A stretch of 64,000 nucleotides of DNA from Massospora cicadina (Eukaryota > Entomophthoromycota > Entomophthoromycetes > Entomophthorales > Entomophthoraceae). The stretch spans positions 1 through 64,000 of the forward strand of contig JAKSZP010013593.1 of the NCBI GenBank assembly GCA_022478985.1. The letters run 5' to 3'. This document shows, piece by piece, positions 33,950 through 44,647 of this stretch (position 1 is the first letter of the stretch; each line of letters starts with the position of its first letter). The position numbers and the translations under genes were made by a program. Under the pieces are notes generated by a model. It was not told where the DNA came from and did not search any database. It worked only from the letters and a program-made list of their open reading frames with translations.

Positions 33950-34640
33950 TTCTAAGTGGACTTACCCCTCAAATGTTTAACGCATGATGTCCCGTTTATT
34001 TGGGGAAGAAAAGAGGAGCAGGCATTTGAATTACTAAAAGATAAGTTACTTACTGCACCTTTCTTGGCCCACCCAGATCCCGGGAAGCCATTTGTGGTAG
34101 AAACTGATGCTTCAAATTGTGCCGTAGGTGCAGTGTTATTACAGGAAGGGGAAGACGGGCTCAAAAACCCCATGTGTTATTTTAGCCACAAATTGCTCCT
34201 TGCCAAAATGAAATATCCAATATATGATAAAGAACTGCTGGTGGTAATGGCAGCCTTGCAGGAATGGCAGCACCAACTGCTCTAAGCCTGACACCCTTTC
34301 ATTATTCAAATGGAGTATAAAGTATTAGAATATTATTGGGAACCAAGGATATTAAACCAGCAGCAAGCTAGATGGCATGTGGAGATAGTCCAATAAAACT
34401 TCTGGGTAGAATACAGGATGGGTTTATCAAATGTCCTAGAAGACTGGTTGAGTTGAGACAAAGATTTAGTATATAAGAAGGAGGAATTGGAGGGGTTTAA
34501 TACAGCCACAATATTTTGACTCGACCAATTTACGATGATTGAGGGTGAGGAAAGTGAGTTGGGAGAGGAAGTCTGCCAGAAGCAAATAAGGTCAGAATTC
34601 AGCCAGCAATTGAAGGCCAAGATAAAATGGGCGGCCACAT
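33950..34640 (+). pseudogene. G2 RNase H
   Basis: 33956-34285 is a 109-codon frame: FIWGRKEEQAFELLKDKL (tether), FLAHPDPGKPFVVETDASNC (catalytic Asp of RNase H), AVGAVLLQEG, KYPIYDKELLVVMAALQEW (DKELL with the catalytic Glu). Downstream 34290-34640 holds decayed C-terminal RNase H sequence with QARWHVE (the R-W-x-L/E block). This is the best preserved part of G2. Confidence 0.85.
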
Positions 34641-35720
34641 GAGCGCCATAGGGTCTTTATGAAGAGGCGTGGGGTGGTGTACCGTGATTCTCGCATATGG
34701 GTGCCCAACTCATCGTTACAATGGGAGGTAATTCAGGTATCTCATGATCATCCATTGACGAGGTCATCCAGGAGTGGAGAAAATGGTAAAGTGGGTGCGA
34801 TGGGACTTTATGTTGCAAGGCCTGCGTAGGGATGTCAAGAGGTATGTGGGGGAGTGTTTGGTATGTGCAAAAGAAAAACCCTCAAGGGAACCACCATAAG
34901 GTAAGTTAAACCCACTGCAGATACCACGAGCGCCATGGAGTTCAATTAGTGTTAATTTCATAATGGGTCTTCTGAAGGTGCAAGGGAAGTATGTGGTTAT
35001 GGTGGCCATGGATAGACTGACCATATACGCCGAGTTTTTCCCATGTACCAGGAGTTTTTTGGCAATGGATGCAGTAAGAATCTTCATTTATGAAGTGTTA
35101 TCACAGCATGGATTACCTGAGAAATCATTTTGGTCCATGGTTCAAAATTTGTCTCGAAATTCTGGTCAAGTTAGCTGAGTAATCTTGAAATCAGGCCTGG
35201 TCAGTCCTCAGCATACCATCCCCAATACAACGGACAGATGGAGAGGGTGAATCAGATACTTGATCAGACTCTCCAGTGTTATACTTCCGACTGGCAGGAT
35301 GACTGGGTTCCATGGGTTCAGATGGCCCAGTTTGCTTATAACAATCATTTTCAATCGCCAACAGGAATGACTCCATTTTTTGTGAATCATGGTCTAAATA
35401 CCAGATAAAATGGGTGATCCATGGGCGAAGTGTCTCAGGGGGCGGATGAGATGGCGCATACCAAGGTGGATATTGGGAAAAAGCCACAAGAAAATTTGGA
35501 GTGGGCAGTGGCTCAGCAGAAGCAACAGGCAAATTGACAAAGAGCGCTGGATCCAGCGTTTGTGCCTGGGGACTTGGGATTGGTGGCAGCTAAGAACTAT
35601 GCTGTTTTGGTTAAGAGTCATAAGCTGGGTCCAAAGTTCTTGGGCCCATACCAGATCATTTGAGTCATTAATTGGGTTGCTTTTGAATTAAGATTGTCAA
35701 TAGGTTCTAAGGCCCACCCT
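34640..35720 (+). pseudogene. G2 integrase
   Basis: Fragments: HHPGVEKMVKWVRWDF (zinc-binding histidines), YVGECLVCAKEKPS (Cys pair), SVNFIMGLLKVQGKYVVMVAMDRLTIYAEFFPC (the first Asp of the usual MDFI has become Asn: VNFI), SQHGLPE, then YNGQMERVNQIL with the catalytic Glu (35230-35270), and QFAYNNHFQSPTGMTPFFVNHG. LGPKFLGPYQII near 35625-35660 is the GPY/F module. Several stops and frameshifts. Confidence 0.83.
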
Positions 35721-35789
35721 GTGATAACACTTCCTAGTTATGGGCATCCAAAGGAATAGGTCCAGATTGACTGGGTTCTTTAGACCCTA

Positions 35790-35955
35790 GGGAAGGGGAT
35801 GTTCTGGAATACAAGGTGGAACGGATATTGGATGTGATATGGGTGATGGGCTGGCAGCAACTGCTGGTGAAGTGGAAAGGCTATCTGGTGTAGGCGATGT
35901 GGCAGACAAAGGAAGAATGAACGTGATGCAAGAGAAGGTCCAGGAGTTCTGGGCC
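35790..35955 (+). pseudogene. G2 chromodomain
   Basis: After the integrase, EYKVERILDVIWVMGWQQLLVKWKGY is a clear chromodomain: E-Y-x-V-E-x-I-L, then the LVKWKGY strand, with stops after it. In chromoviruses this domain directs integration to methylated-histone chromatin. G5 has the same domain (53630-53790). The WxxxxWE helix is only partly readable. Confidence 0.82.
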
Positions 35956-35957
35956 TC

Positions 35958-35968
35958 ACAGGGGGTGA
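35958..35968 (+). promoter_or_regulatory. G2 polypurine tract
   Basis: CACAGGGGGTGA directly before the 3' LTR; similar to G5 (GAGGGGGTAA) and G4 (GAGGGGGGTGA). Confidence 0.7.
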
Positions 35969-36327
35969 TCTAATGGATCAGACGGCACCTGATCTGTACA
36001 TTGCTTTAGATCAGGTGGCATTTTTTCCGAATATTGCTTTAATACTAAGGGCCTCAAACTTGAGGAACTCAGAGTTAGCGAGATTTGACATCCCAAAACC
36101 AAAATGCATCTGAGAAAATATGACGCTGGGCTTATAAACGGTGTGGATGATGATCCAGTGGGATATGGAGTCTTCATGAGCAATGTGCTGGATGGTGCTT
36201 GAGAGAGCCTAGTATAAAAGGAGCTTACACAATACTTGTGGAGTGCTATTTATCAGAGGATGTTTTGGACCTGAACGGCAGTTGCATCTTCTATGAAAAA
36301 CCATAAAATCTAATAAAAATTGCTTGC
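35969..36327 (+). repeat. G2 3' LTR, first segment
   Basis: This is the first 359 bp of the 3' LTR, interrupted at 36327/36328 by a solo LTR. It contains TATAAAAG at 36213, a second TATA-like TATTTAT at 36247 and the candidate self-primer AGTTGCATCT at 36280-36289. Confidence 0.88.
36280..36289 (+). promoter_or_regulatory. G2 3' LTR leader segment complementary to its primer site
   Basis: AGTTGCATCT is the exact reverse complement of 25144-25153. It starts 33 nt after the start of TATTTAT at 36247, the same spacing as in G5. Confidence 0.65.
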
Positions 36328-36836
36328 TGTTGGGATTCAACCTGCTCCCAATCAATCTAATTTGAATTTCCCAACTTCTGATACCTCTCCAAATTTTCCT
36401 CTAATGGAGCCTTATTTTCCGCCCTTTAATCAATTTGTTAAAAGGAAGCCTGTCATTGACTCCCCACCTGATCAACATCAGGATGCTGAAGATCTTGCCA
36501 GTGGAGGACGTCACTATCATAAAAGGATTAGGAGAAAAACCTCGCCTATAAATATTCGCGCCTTTTCTTAAATAAAGTTACGTTTTTATCTCCAATTTGT
36601 TTTTAGTTTAATTTATTTCTAGAGCCTCTGTACAGCAAGCTCCTCTCTGGCTGTCAACTTCCCCAGTTTAATACAATAGGTCCCTCATCACCTATTCTCA
36701 AGCTTATATCAAGTTACCAGCTCCTACAATTAGGATTCCCAGCTTTCCTCACTATCTGCTTGCTGCGGGACCTTTTAACCCATCCATTTTGGTACGCTTC
36801 AAAGGAACTATTGCCCTCAGCTACCCAAACCCAACA
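36328..36836 (+). mobile_element. Solo LTR, Copia-like
   Basis: A 509-bp insertion in the G2 3' LTR begins TGTTGGGATTC and ends ACCCAACA, a TGTTGGG/CCCAACA inverted repeat typical of Copia LTRs. It is flanked by a 5-bp TSD, CTTGC (36323-36327 and 36837-36841). TATAAAT at 36547 and AATAAA near 36571 fit an LTR promoter and poly(A) signal. The two G2 LTR parts join perfectly when it is removed. Orientation is taken from the TATA/AATAAA order. No internal coding region is present, so it is a solo LTR. Confidence 0.85.
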
Positions 36837-36841
36837 CTTGC

Positions 36842-36886
36842 TAACAAAAATTATTATTTTATTAAAGTTATAAGTATTGGATTGGA
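36842..36886 (+). repeat. G2 3' LTR, second segment
   Basis: 45 bp of LTR between the solo LTR and LINE copy A3, matching 24855-24899 of the 5' LTR (TAACAAAAA... then ATAAGTAT...GA). Confidence 0.85.
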
Positions 36887-36971
36887 CATTTGAAGCTTTT
36901 CTTTCCCATTTCTATCACTTTTAGTAACACGATTCTATGCAATTTCTCTGAGATTGAAAACAAACAGTAAT

Positions 36972-38450
36972 ATGAGCAAATTTGTCCGCAACAACACCAT
37001 TTGGGCGAAAGTGGCTAGCACAAAAGGCCCAAAGTCCTCCCAACCTTCCAGGGAAAAACACCCTAGTGGAATGTTGACACACCCTCCCATCAAAAAGGGT
37101 GAGTACAGTGCTGCACCTATATTTTTAAATTTCTGCAAAAAATGGGCGCATATACCAAAATAGAACACTCCCAACCCCTGTCCTCCCTTGAGCACGGCCT
37201 TAGAATTATGGTCAGTAATACTTCCCTCAAATTGTGGGAAAAAATGGGGGAGGCCTTCTCTGCGACTTTCCTGAACACCATCGTGGTAAATTATAAAAAT
37301 TTACATAGAGGATGGGTGGACGTCAGGTTCATTCCACGGAAGAAGAAGCAAAAATCATATTCTCCATAAAGACTAACAATGAAGACCGCACCATCCGCAT
37401 GTTGCGCACATGATGGAATGAGGCAAATGACCTATTCATCATTTTGACTGACTCCCAAGCACCGTGCACCATGAGATCCTCATGGATGAGCTCCGCGGGG
37501 GCCTTGAAGGTTGCGGCGTAATCAAACAGTTTGAATTAAAGAAATTCCCCCTCATGCCCCACCTGTGTACAGGGAAGGCAATAGCCATTATAGAACCCGA
37601 TCAGGATGTAATAAAGGATATCACCCTCATTCCCCACACGGTGACCATCAACCTCCCCAATGACAGCGTATCTCACCCCTTCTGCATCACACCAGAACAC
37701 ACCCCACCTATCTGAGAATTCTGCTCAGCTATAGGCCACAAAGACCACGTGTGCCCTATCAAGTGCGGGATTGAAGCACCAGAATTTTGTGAGGACAATA
37801 TGGATGAAATAAGTCCAACTTTTTGCAAAATTAAGGACTCCACTTTCGCCTTCTATTGGGGTGAAAGAGCTGAAGTCACTTTGGTCAAGCCCATTTCACG
37901 CAAGGACTGCTGTCACGCACAGACTGCCTGCAAGCAGGCCGCAAGTTCCGCCAAGACCCAAACCCACACCACAATTTCCCTGGAACAGATTCAGTTGGAT
38001 GCCATGGCAGTACAGCGGAATAACTAATCAGATCCCCCACATATAACCCAACACAACCAAAATGATGATTTTTTTGGACACAACCAATCAACCACCTCCA
38101 ACTAAGTGGGAGCATATCTACCTTGCATCACTGTGGATCCTTCCAGCCAATCACGTGTGATAAGCGATGATTTGGAAGACCATTTCAGCCAATCACAATG
38201 TTACAACACTTATACACAAAACCCAATCACCCCAATTCCTAGTTTCTGCCCATCAAATGCACAGGCTAGTGGCGAAAATTTTTTAGCTGATGAGGCAAAA
38301 GCCAACCCACGCCAGACCCAAACTCCACAGAGTAATCTGAGCCAGAAGAAACTGAACAAAACCAGTACTAAGACCGCTGACCAAAACACTGGAACCAATC
38401 TGGCTAATCAGCCCCATACTCGCAGTATGACCGTGATAAGGCTTGGGTGA
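36972..38450 (+). pseudogene. LINE-A (A3) ORF1
   Basis: ATG at 36972 encodes MSKFVRNNTIWAKVAS and runs to 37163, then shifts. 37464-37715 gives EILMDELRGGLEG, FELKKFPLMPHLCTGK. The zinc knuckle follows at 37712-37755 as stop-EFCSAIGHKDHVC: the first Cys codon is now TGA, so the finger is lost here but intact in A2. 37749-38027 and 38106-38450 give the polar Gln/Asn/Ser/Thr-rich tail, ending at TGA 38448-38450, which overlaps the ORF2 frame. Confidence 0.82.
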
Positions 38451-39270
38451 CCTCTGTGGGTCGCCCCAGCATTCCTGATGTGCAGACTACCGCAATCAAC
38501 ATAGGGACACTCAACATCATGGGAGCCAAGGCCCCCACCTCCCGGGCTAAAAAAATGGCTTTCCTGCACAATATCCCCGTGGACATCTTGGCCATCCAAG
38601 AACCCCACTGTCCACCAGGGGAGGAGGAGTCATGTTCAACCATGCTCCTTCCGACAAAATCCTTTTGGACATACCACTGTGGGGTGGTAATTATAACAAA
38701 TCGTGACCCTCCAGTAAATATATGAAGCACATCCTTCCACCTGGAGGGATGGCTGCTTCTAGCAGACCTCGAGTGGAATGGAGAAGATTTCGCCGTGGCA
38801 TGTGTGTATGCCTCAAATGATCTGAACAACTGCAAAATTTTTTTCTTTGATATCCTCTCATTCCTTTCCCTGAGGCAACATTTTTTGTGGGAGATTTCGA
38901 CTCCTGGCTTAACATTATTACAGATCGCTGGCCCAAGTCTAAGGCTATACTCCACAGCCACACAGAATTACAAATACTAAAGGCAACGCTGGGCCTGTGC
39001 AACACCATTCCCAAACAAGCCCCCACCCTGGCCAACATGACGAGGCCCCACCACAACAATAACCAGCTGGTCTCAATGACCCAGATTGACCTGATGATCG
39101 CCCCTATAGACTTCCAGCACCGGGTATTAGATTTTACAACAACAATTATCCCTTTCTTCAGCCACCGGATGGTCTCAATAGCATTATCATCCTCAGAAAA
39201 ATACAAAAAGCCACCAACCTGGCACAGAGTTCACCTGAGCACCATCCATCTTCCGGAGCTTTGACTTTGG
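38447..39270 (+). pseudogene. LINE-A (A3) APE-type endonuclease
   Basis: 38447-38725 encodes TAINIGTLNIMGAKAP, VDILAIQEPHCPPGEE (catalytic Glu) and WTYHCGVVIITN. 38795-39264 gives ACVYASNDLNN and, in another frame, MGDFDSWLNIITDRW (GDFN has become GDFD) and QLVSMTQIDLMIAPIDF, then FFSHRMVSIAL (the S-H block, normally SDH). It has frameshifts. The GDFD change and loss of the last Asp suggest inactivity. It opens by overlapping the ORF1 stop. Confidence 0.84.
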
Positions 39271-39439
39271 ATTGAGATGGTGTTAACAACACAGCAAGAA
39301 AGATGACCACCTAATGGGAACCCTATCACTGAGTGGGAAATATTCAAGGCTTGCATAACCAAGAAAGCCTGCCACCTGAACTCCAGAAAAACAGCTGCGA
39401 TGTCCACAACAATCAACAAGGCTATCAGATAGCTTCAAC

Positions 39440-40764
39440 ACTTAGAAAACAACACACCTTGTGAGGGATATACCCCCACAATGGGGCCGCCTGTGGTTCC
39501 AGCTATCCACACAAGTAAACTCCCTCTTTAGAAAACACCAGCATTACAACAAAGTATGCTATAAATCAAAATACATTTTATCCAGAGAAACTCACACAAT
39601 CCAATTTTTCCAACATTTTAAACCAATTTCAACTTTGGCGACTTGCACACAGGTCCGCCGAGCAGATGACACCCTGGCATCCACACATCATCGGAAATAT
39701 CAGCTGAATTACACCAATTTTACTTGACCTGTACATGGCGGATTTTGCATCACCTAGAGAAATTGAAAATTTTTCATCATCCGCTAATATTGACACTATA
39801 GCTGGTCAACCAGACCTTGTAGCACCCATCACTAAAGATGAACTATGGGAGGTAATAAGATCAACCCTGCGCAACAAGTGCCCTGGGCCTGATGGCCTAC
39901 CATATGAATTTTTCAAAAAATATTTTAAACATATCGCACCAATACTACTAGCAACTATGAATAAGTGCCTGGAAGACACATCCCTACTACCTGGCAGCCA
40001 AGATGCATACGTGGTCACACTTTTCAAAAAAGGAGACCAAGCAGATCTGAACAACTGGCATCCAATCGCTCTCACCAATACCAACACAAAAATACTAACT
40101 AAAATCTTAGCCAAACGTCTGGGTTGCATTGCTCAGACAGCCCTCTCCCCCATCAGTTTGGCTTCATCCCAAATCACTCAATTTGGGATAACATCCAAAC
40201 AATTGCCAACATCTGCCAAGCTAACCCCACAGGCGCCCTTGCTTTCCTGGACCAAAAGAAAGCATATGACCGAGTGCACTGGGGTTTCCTAGAACAGTGT
40301 CTAAAGGCTTTCAACCTACCACCCCGCTTTATAAACTGGGCCCTCCTCCTAACGCGCTCAGTCAGGTTTGCAATCAGAGACCCAGGTTTCCTAACCGAAA
40401 CTATCACCCCCAAAGGGGCCTTAAACAAGGTGACCCGCTTAGCCCCCTACTATACAATTTTACCCTTGACCCTCTCCTCTGCATTGCAAACTCAAAGCTC
40501 ACTGAAATCAAGTTGGAGGGACAACTACCAACCAAAATGCTAGCCTTTGCTGATGACTGCGTTGTTGGAGTCTCAGGAAATAGGGATGCCAGGGCGATTG
40601 AGCGCATTATTCACCAGTATGAGTCAGTGAGTAATGCCATGCTGAACAAACAGAAAACAGAGGTAATTGTTATGGGCAAATTCAGTTCAAACTGGGACCC
40701 ACCTCCCACCACCACACAAACCAATCAACCACACATCCAACCACACAACAACGATCCAAGCTAG
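39440..40764 (+). pseudogene. LINE-A (A3) reverse transcriptase
   Basis: 39735-40292 encodes RNKCPGPDGLPYEFFKKYF and LFKKGDQADLNNWHPIALT (the usual Arg of NWRPI is His). 40124-40543 gives FGFIPNHSIWDNIQTIAN, ALAFLDQKKAYDRVHW (first catalytic Asp). 40297-40764 gives GLKQGDPLSPLLYNFTLDPLL and MLAFADDCVVGVSGNRD (FADD intact), then QYESVSNAMLNKQKTEV. Two frameshifts within the domain. This is the clearest LINE-A RT and can serve as the family reference for A1 and A2. Confidence 0.9.
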
Positions 40765-42084
40765 TAAAACCAATGTGTTTACCCTTTGCACGCCACCCCG
40801 CCACCAACCCAGTCCGTCATCTGGGCATATGGCTTCAAGCCGGTGGATATGCACTTGACACCATCAAAACCAACATTTTGGACAACATCACAAAAAGAAT
40901 GACATATATGCGGAGGAGTAAAGCAAGTTTAACTGGAAAAGTTGTATTAGCCAACTCACTGATATTGTCATAGTTATGGTTTGCTGCCCACGCGGTTCCC
41001 TTCTCCGCCAACTTTACCAACGCAGTCTACAAGCTCCTGCAGAACTGGCTATGGTCTGGTTATCGCGCACCTGTCAGGCTAGAGACCATGCACGGCCCAC
41101 GGAAGAAAGGCGGGATGGGGCTGCTCAACTTTATGGAAAGAGCAACGCAAATCCTAGGCTCATGGGTAGCTCTCACAACGTCACCCAACCACCATCCCCC
41201 TCTGGGCTAAGGCAGCCCAAACCAACTTTGCAAGGGCACTACATCTGAGGTCCCCCTCAAACCCTGCAACTCTGATGAAGTACCTAACAACACATCCAAA
41301 TGCCACTGAACCGCACAACACCAACTAATATTTCAAACGCATCCTGTACAACCTACGACAAGGGGATTGAATCTTCTCCTATGCACAGCAATCTGAAGAC
41401 CTTCACCCTCAAACTGGTTATGTGCAACTCCACCGGGGACAAACAGTGTCTAACGCGCCTGCCTCACTACCACCCTTTCCTCTTTCCTGGATTGACTACT
41501 TAGACCACCAAGACGTCCCATATGACTTGCGCACCCAAAAGCAGGTGTGGGACCTCATCACCTGCCCCCTCTTATCCCCACAAGTGTGCTCCACAGTGTG
41601 GCGATACATGCGCCATACGTTTAGAACAACCAACCGTACTTTCTAAATGTTCAAGACATGCGCCATCTGCGGCGGACCCAATACACTAGCACACCACCTG
41701 TAAGAGTGCCCGCCATCCGCGCATATATGGGCCAATGTGATGCACTTGTTTCAACAATCACCTACAGCTGAATTCCAACTATCCCGCAATATCCTGGCAC
41801 TCAACATGGCCTCGCCTATCCCCCAGATACTAAGGGCTCTAATTTTGAGCATTGCAATATGGTCCATTCACACAATTACCCTTGACGCTTTCAACGGAAT
41901 CCTCTACAATTACAACCAAGCCATCGTCAGGTTCCACAGCCATTTGGCCGACCACTTCCAAGCCTGGCTGTTCGGCTCACTCCAACAAAAATGGAAGAAA
42001 TGGATAGTCAATTGGATTCCAATCTGGTTCCTTCGTTATGACATTGAAAACCTCACAGTCTTCATAGGCGGTACACCCTACTAG
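40765..42084 (+). pseudogene. LINE-A (A3) ORF2 C-terminal domain
   Basis: Fragments include RHLGIWLQAGGYALDTIK (after the thumb), LTGKVVLANSLILS, GGMGLLNFMERATQILGSW and, at 41640-41710, FKTCAICGGPNTLAHHL-stop-ECPPS (terminal zinc finger with one stop). 41737-42084 runs open to GGTPY and stop, with LSIAIWSIHTITLDAFNG and DHFQAWLFGSLQQKW. It corresponds to 179 open codons in A2. Confidence 0.82.
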
Positions 42085-42265
42085 CCCCTGAGCTGCCATG
42101 CCACTTAAGGCCTATCCATCCACCACCTGAGGCTCCTAGCCACACCCAAGTGTGCAAAGTCGTAACTTTTGAGTTCCTGTGTTTTGCGCTTTCTTCCCTT
42201 TTCCATTTTCCTTTTCCCTACATATCAGATGTGTCTGTCCCCTGGTTGGCCATCCTCGAATAAAT

Positions 42266-42280
42266 AAGCATTGGATTGGA
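42266..42280. repeat. Target-site duplication of LINE-A copy A3, right
   Basis: AAGCATTGGATTGGA against AAGTATTGGATTGGA at 36872-36886; one transition in 15. Confidence 0.88.
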
Positions 42281-42524
42281 ATTAGGAGCTCAACCAGTGA
42301 GCTTGGCATGGTGTTGGCGTCGTTCTTGGCCCTTTCTTGGTCCCAGACCCTGCTGTTGATGTGCAGTGTCATGAGGACAGTGATGCAGGAATATGTGGCA
42401 ATGATAAGGCATGGTGGAAGGGTTCAGGGATGGGCTTTGGCAGGCTTGTCCCTAGTATGGTCAGTGATGTGGCTCTTACTTCCCAATTCATTTATGGCAT
42501 ATTGGTGCAAACCCACCCCTTACA
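42281..42524 (+). repeat. G2 3' LTR, third segment
   Basis: Last 244 bp of the split 3' LTR, ending CCTTACA, colinear with 24900-25141. Followed by TSD CATCA (42525-42529). Confidence 0.9.
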
Positions 42525-42529
42525 CATCA

Positions 42530-43434
42530 CATGTCTCCTATAGATGTATAAAGCAGTATGGGTGGCAATAATGATTGCCATAAGGCCTTCCACGTACAAA
42601 AATGCATGATTTAAGAGGCTTAAGAGATTCTCAGTGCAAGTTTAAGCCTTTTGTTTAGCCTATATTGAAGTGAAATAAACTCCTGTCAGAGTTTAAATTT
42701 GATTGAGTTGTCCAGAACACGAAACAAGTCCTCCTATCCATGAAAATGGGAAAGAACAAGTCATTCACAAACTATGCCACTTGTTACTATTTAAAGGCTC
42801 ACCAAATATGGCCAACAGAAACTTATGGATCTAGTTGGAGTGAGACAGTTATTCACTACTCCATACACTCCATCTTCCAATGGAAGTATAGAACATGTGA
42901 GCAGAACAATAGTAGAAATATTGAAGAAGATGGACATGATTTACAAGTTGAAATGGGACTAACTGCTGCCATCTGCCCTGTTAGCATAAAACCTTAGCCA
43001 TTACTGGGTGATTGGCATGTCTCCTTTTAAGGCCCTGTATGTGAGAGAAGCAGAACTACCTAGCTTGTTGGCACCAGTCATTGCCAAAGATTGCAAAACT
43101 ACTACACAGGAGTTAGCTTCATGAGTTGAGAAAAATAATTTTATAAAGTTTAGCTTGAATCATTCAAAAACATCAGAGAAATTATTCCTAATAGTCAGCG
43201 TGATAGTCAGAGATGGACAAAGATACCCAATTTTAGTTTAGAGAAGTTCAGAATATATATAATTTACAGGGAGAATAACTTGAGAAGTTGCAAGCTATTT
43301 GGACTAGCCCTTCATTATTTTAGCCAAGGGATGAGATGGTTATTCAATGAGAGATGATGAGATTAATATTGTGTTTAATAGAGTAATGACTGACACCTTA
43401 GGTCCTTCTCCTAGTCTTATCCTGGGAGTGGAAG
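42530..43434 (+). pseudogene. G3 integrase tail and polypurine tract
   Basis: Decayed interior of G3. Near 42830-42990 frames encode IHSIFQWKYRTCEQNN, and in another frame SNGSIEHVSRTIVEILKKM, the catalytic-Glu region of a Ty3-type integrase. LSHYWVIGMSPFKALYVREAELPSLL follows at 42995-43080, the F-x-MSPF-x-LYGR block. CTGGGAGTGGAAG at 43422-43434 is the purine tract before the 3' LTR. Everything upstream of the integrase core is missing. Confidence 0.7.
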
Positions 43435-44391
43435 TGTCATGGAATATGCCACAAGTATCTTCGAGCTATCCTTGCCCTCTGGAAGGACCCCCACATTAAA
43501 CTAACACCTTAAAATTTATATAAACAAGTTTTAGTTGTGGATAAGGTAAATGTAAATCCTTAAAATATGATAAATTCCCAATGAAATATACCAGTTGGTT
43601 GGGATGACATCATATGCAATAATTAAACAAACCATCTAATGAGACTTTCAGTAATAAGATGATGCCAACAATTCCAAGAAATTTATGAAAAATAACCCCC
43701 TTTTATATCTTCAGGGGACCAACATAATTAACAAACAGCTGAAGACAAAGAAACGACCAAATAAAGTTACCCAACAGAAGTGATTGAACCTCTTATTGTA
43801 ATATTTTCTGAAAAATCAATTAACAAGTTTCAAGAGTTAATTGTAACCCTGAATCATGGGCATATTAGAGTAGATCATAAAATTGAAATAGAAGATCTAC
43901 TTAATAAAAATTGGGAGAATTAATTACCAGAAGAGATACTTCTACCCCAGACTCAGAAGCGGGTATTGATAAAGGGACCAACAAACAACCTGATGCAGGA
44001 ATTTATCCTGAGATGGAACTTACAGATTGAAGCATTAACCAAAATGGACGCCGCCAATATGGAAGGAATCAAGAAAAGAAAATTATAAGGAATTTGTGAA
44101 GCCCAAACATTATTGCCAAAAACCAATCTGTACTATCTTCTATCTTACATTTAAGTTATATTTTAAATGCATATAAGAAGTATAAAAATTCTTTGATTTA
44201 TTTTAATAAAAAATCTCTTGCCACATAAATTAAGTTTACCCTTGTTTTCCATTTAATTTAAATTTAAAGGGAGAGTTCACCAGTAGCCAGTCTGGGATCT
44301 AATTAATTGTGCAAATTATACATTAGCCAGTCTGGTATCTGCTCAAGAGGACACACATTTAGGAAGACACCTTTTGTTGCTGAGAACGCCA
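43435..44391 (+). repeat. G3 3' LTR
   Basis: About 957 bp, TGTCATGGAAT to AACGCCA, related to 16369-17322. It contains a local duplication of the GCCAGTCTGG motif (44286 and 44325) not seen in the 5' copy. Confidence 0.75.
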
Positions 44392-44565
44392 TGATTTCAG
44401 ACATACAGCATTCTTAAGAAAGATTTAGCTTCCATTGGGGATATTCTAAAATACATGATATCATTATAGTCCACATGGAATCACCATTCTGAGAATGTGA
44501 GAGTAAATTCCTCTAAGGGGAAAGATGAAGAAAGTATTTAACAAACTTTAATCCTGTCCCAACTA

Positions 44566-44647
44566 TAAGGGTTATTTGGAAAGTAAAGTCTGAATAATTT
44601 TTGTATCTTTTATAAGAAATAAAACCTTACTTTCCAAATAAACCTCA
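44566..44647. mobile_element. 82-bp MITE, Tc1/mariner-like
   Basis: A foldback element with arms AGGGTTATTTGGAAAGTAA (44568-44586) and its inverse at 44627-44645 (one mismatch). A TA dinucleotide lies directly outside each end (44564-44565 and 44648-44649), the target duplication of the Tc1/mariner superfamily. The central 40 bp do not code. The element is too short to move without a partner transposase. Confidence 0.78.

Larger units (their letters stand above)
36887..42265 (+). mobile_element. LINE-A copy A3, full length, plus strand
   Basis: This 5,379-bp LINE sits inside the G2 3' LTR, with a 15-bp TSD AAG[T/C]ATTGGATTGGA (36872-36886 and 42266-42280; one mismatch). ORF1, endonuclease, RT and C-terminal finger are in order, and the 3' end is CTCGAATAAATAA. 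It starts with 8 extra bases before the GCTTTTCTTTCC found at the 5' end of A2. Frames are broken, but long matches to A2 make these two the closest copies. Confidence 0.93.
24496..42524 (+). mobile_element. Chromovirus (Ty3/gypsy) G2 with three nested insertions
   Basis: The LTRs of about 646 bp run TGTAACAG...GTTACA, with TSD CATCA at both ends. Native parts are 24496-26488, 33043-36327, 36842-36886 and 42281-42524. Passengers are G1b, a Copia-like solo LTR and LINE-A copy A3; the last two lie in the 3' LTR. The order gag, protease, RT, RNase H, integrase, chromodomain identifies a chromovirus. The priming site is not tRNA-like (see 25144). All genes are decayed. Confidence 0.92.
16369..44391 (+). 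mobile_element. Ty3-like element G3, gutted and heavily interrupted
   Basis: Two related terminal repeats of about 955 bp (16369-17322 and 43435-44391) bound a 28-kb interval. The native interior is only 17323-17850, 24294-24490 and 42530-43434. The rest is LINE-B and G2 with its own passengers. The surviving 3' interior ends in an integrase tail and a purine tract. Protease, RT and RNase H are missing, so the element was internally deleted. No TSD was recognised (CAAAG left, TGATT right), so the pairing rests on the LTR match alone. Confidence 0.7.

Noticed and set aside
36320..36571. An 83-codon plus-strand frame
   Set aside because: It begins in G2 LTR sequence and crosses the solo LTR boundary, so it is chance.
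16364..44396. A target duplication for G3
   Set aside because: CAAAG on the left and TGATT on the right do not match, and no shift of the LTR ends gives a match.
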